Shown in pieces: positions 62,367-64,000 of a stretch of 64,000 nucleotides of DNA. The position numbers and the translations under genes are program-made. The notes beneath the pieces are model-generated. The model saw only the letters and a program-made list of their open reading frames with translations, had not been told where the DNA came from and searched no databases. The DNA is from Arcanobacterium phocae (GTDB lineage Bacteria; Actinomycetota; Actinomycetes; Actinomycetales; Actinomycetaceae), in assembly GCF_018913465.1 (NCBI RefSeq), contig NZ_JABAPM010000004.1:1-64000 (forward strand). The letters are read 5' to 3'. Numbering within the stretch: the first letter of the stretch is position 1; each line of letters opens with the position of its first letter.

Positions 62367-63831
62367 AAGGCGTCTCCTTTGGATTGCCACGCAACGCATA
62401 TGCGGTAACTAGTGCGGCAAAAATCGTGATGACGATGATCAGTAAAATAATATCCAGGTACGCGGCATCGTAACCGGCGCGGGCAGTATCGGCTAAGGTT
62501 GGATGAGCTAACCCATCGTAGATAGATGTGCTGATTTCCTCCGGTACATTGATTCGGTAGAAGAACGGCAACAAACTACCAACAATTGCCACAGCCACAA
62601 CGGTGCCAATTTCGTACGAGACTTCTTCTACAGCCGCTGCCATGCCGGCTTTACGGCGTGGTGCAGAACCGATAATCGCGGTAGATGAAACGCTCATAAC
62701 TAATCCTACGCCAGCACCCATTAATGCCAGACCAACAATAGTTAGCCACAACATAGTGTGTGAAACACCGAAGTACATCGCGGTTAACCCTAGGGTGGAC
62801 GTAACTAAGCCACCGGAGATAAGAGTCCGGAATCCGATGATGTGAACGATTGCTCCCCCGAGAGCTGACGTGAAGAATGACGATAGCGCCGCCACAGCTA
62901 CTAGCATTCCAGCTTGGAGCGGAGTGAATCCAGCAGTTAATTGGAAACGCTGGGTTGTCATCAGTTCAGATCCACCCAAAATAAAAAGTGTCATACCGGC
63001 GGAAATGACTCCTGCGGTAAACATCCAAGATCGGAAAATTTCGAATTCCAAGAGTGGTTCAATGAGTTTGTCTTGCCGGAGCTTGAACGCTACTGCGCCA
63101 ACGATGCCAGTTGCTAGCGAAATAACTACGATCCAAAGGTTTTGTTGACCCGAGATTTCCTTGATGAACATGACCATGCCAAGCATGGCGAACATGGCGT
63201 ACACACTCGAAATGAAATCCCAATGTTTGCTTGGGTTAGCTTGATTAGGTGGTGCTATCGCAAACGTTGCGATAAAAGCTGCGATAGCCACCGGAATGTT
63301 GATTAAGAAGATAGAACCCCACCAGAAATGTTCAAGCAAGAAGCCTCCGATAACTGGGCCAGTGGCTGCACCGAGCGTTGAGGTGGCCGCCCAGATACCG
63401 ATGGCGGTGGCCAGCTCGCGAGGATCTAAAAAGGTGGTGCGGATCAGTGCCAGTGTGGCTGGCATTAGTGTTGCGGCTGCAAACCCGAGGATAGCTCGAG
63501 CTCCTACCAGCCACCACGGACCTGGAGCAAAAGCCGCTGCCAATGACGCGAACGAAAAGATGATTAATCCGATCATCCACATTCGCCGATGGCCGATTTT
63601 GTCTCCTAGGGTTCCGGTGCCGAGTAAGAGTCCGGCTAAAACAAGTGGGTAGGCATTGATGATCCACAGATTTTGCAGTTCCGACGCATGCAATACTTCG
63701 CGTAGGCGGGGAAGGGCAGTATAGAGGACAGAGTTATCGACTCCGACGAGGAATAAGCCGGAGCTGAGTACAGCTAAGAAAAGCCACTTACGATGTACAG
63801 AAAGTGGAGAATCATAACGAGCATTCGACAT
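62353..63831 (-). CDS. MFS efflux pump, DHA2 (QacA/EmrB) family
   Basis: 492 residues with 14 predicted helices. LVGVDNSVLYTALP in helix 1 carries the membrane Asp typical of QacA-like pumps, and GDKIGHRRMWMIG is the MFS loop 2-3 motif; GAATGPVIGGFLLEHFWWGSIFLINIP is the family's motif C. Probably expels drugs or cationic compounds. The ATG lies seven bases after a minus-strand TACAGT box, so the mRNA may be leaderless. First gene of the pump-tetR-mutY operon. Confidence 0.92.
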   Translation of the reverse strand: MSNARYDSPLSVHRKWLFLAVLSSGLFLVGVDNSVLYTALPRLREVLHASELQNLWIINAYPLVLAGLLLGTGTLGDKIGHRRMWMIGLIIFSFASLAAAFAPGPWWLVGARAILGFAAATLMPATLALIRTTFLDPRELATAIGIWAATSTLGAATGPVIGGFLLEHFWWGSIFLINIPVAIAAFIATFAIAPPNQANPSKHWDFISSVYAMFAMLGMVMFIKEISGQQNLWIVVISLATGIVGAVAFKLRQDKLIEPLLEFEIFRSWMFTAGVISAGMTLFILGGSELMTTQRFQLTAGFTPLQAGMLVAVAALSSFFTSALGGAIVHIIGFRTLISGGLVTSTLGLTAMYFGVSHTMLWLTIVGLALMGAGVGLVMSVSSTAIIGSAPRRKAGMAAAVEEVSYEIGTVVAVAIVGSLLPFFYRINVPEEISTSIYDGLAHPTLADTARAGYDAAYLDIILLIIVITIFAALVTAYALRGNPKETPYAHE

Positions 63832-63842
63832 ACCCGTAACTG

Positions 63843-63858
63843 TACCGAACGTTCGGTA
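63843..63858. promoter_or_regulatory. TetR operator over the pump promoter
   Basis: TACCGAACGTTCGGTA is a perfect 16-bp palindrome. It sits between a weak -35 (TTCATA) and overlaps the -10 (TACAGT) of the minus-strand promoter, the right place for repression by the TetR protein encoded in the same operon. Confidence 0.75.
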
Positions 63859-63861
63859 TGG

Positions 63862-64000
63862 TTATGAAGTGTGGCTGGCGTTTCGTCGCCGATCTCTCAC
63901 TCGGTCGATCATCAGCAACACAGCGGGGATCCCGGCAAGTGAGGTAACGATCGAAGCATAGTATGCAGGGGCCAGTAGATTGCCAAAATAGTTACTTAAC
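63862..64000 (-). CDS. C-terminal end of a membrane protein (partial)
   Basis: The minus strand is open from the window edge to TAA at 63862-63864: 45 residues with a hydrophobic helix (ASIVTSLAGIPAVLLMI) and a basic tail (DRVRDRRRNASHTS). This is the end of a gene whose body lies outside the window. Its stop is only four bases from the TetR operator. Confidence 0.6.
   Translation of the reverse strand, partial: LSNYFGNLLAPAYYASIVTSLAGIPAVLLMIDRVRDRRRNASHTS

Noticed and set aside
1-64000. CRISPR arrays, insertion sequences, phage genes, toxin-antitoxin pairs
   Set aside because: No regularly spaced repeats, transposases, integrases or typical toxin families were seen anywhere in the window.

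Overview
The window reads as chromosome of a moderate-GC actinobacterium of the Actinomycetaceae, closest in style to Arcanobacterium or Trueperella. This is inferred from gene families and gene order; no search was run. Supporting signs are the ppa-dacB-DUF2342-tilS-ftsH-folE-folP-folBK-DUF3180-PH-PH-DUF2520-panC-panD-lysS order familiar from Actinobacteria, an actinobacterial ClpC, frequent GTG/TTG starts, probable leaderless transcripts, and wall-anchored proteins with LA[HK]TG sorting signals. No phage, insertion sequence, CRISPR array or replication origin is visible. Layout: 1-4300 holds tRNA-Asp, tRNA-Glu and tRNA-Lys (all minus) around mscS, msrB, a nuclease/phosphatase-fold gene and an EamA exporter. 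4500-10260 has an uncharacterised protein, a 936-residue wall-anchored SGNH hydrolase with a membrane-protein partner, and a pit/DUF47 phosphate-uptake pair. 10500-15500 has an alanine/glycine symporter, a probable free-standing structured RNA on the minus strand, a membrane protein, a nitrobindin-like protein, ygfZ and dtd. 15565-19840 has clpC and a lone trpB preceded by a complete ribosome-stalling attenuator (leader peptide with three Trp codons, 1:2, 2:3 and 3:4 helices). 19900-31100 has a coiled-coil surface protein, a Na+/H+ antiporter, a surface nucleotidase, ppdK and a peptidoglycan-type O-acyltransferase. 31177-36700 has a protein of unknown function, a lipase-like hydrolase, an MFS carrier and an NlpC/P60 wall hydrolase. 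36757-51616 is the conserved ppa-to-lysS block, lacking the hpt and coaX genes often found inside it. 51750-52306 is a two-gene membrane unit with a 29-codon small ORF. 52382-60948 is a glycerol regulon (glpFK, glpABC, a SorC-type regulator) with shared GTGCAC-centred palindromes. 60949-64000 is an MFS efflux pump/TetR/mutY operon with a perfect 16-bp operator and the end of another membrane protein. How the parts work together: glycerol enters by GlpF, is phosphorylated by GlpK and oxidised by the GlpABC anaerobic dehydrogenase, all probably under the adjacent regulator. FolE, FolP and FolB-FolK cover much of folate synthesis beside PanC and PanD. The surface proteins (SGNH hydrolase, coiled-coil protein, nucleotidase, NlpC/P60, acyltransferase, PBP4) point to a host-associated Gram-positive that invests in its envelope. 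The two most unusual items are the candidate RNA at 11964-12240 and the trp attenuator at 18209-18350, whose leader peptide appears to begin at the transcript's first base.
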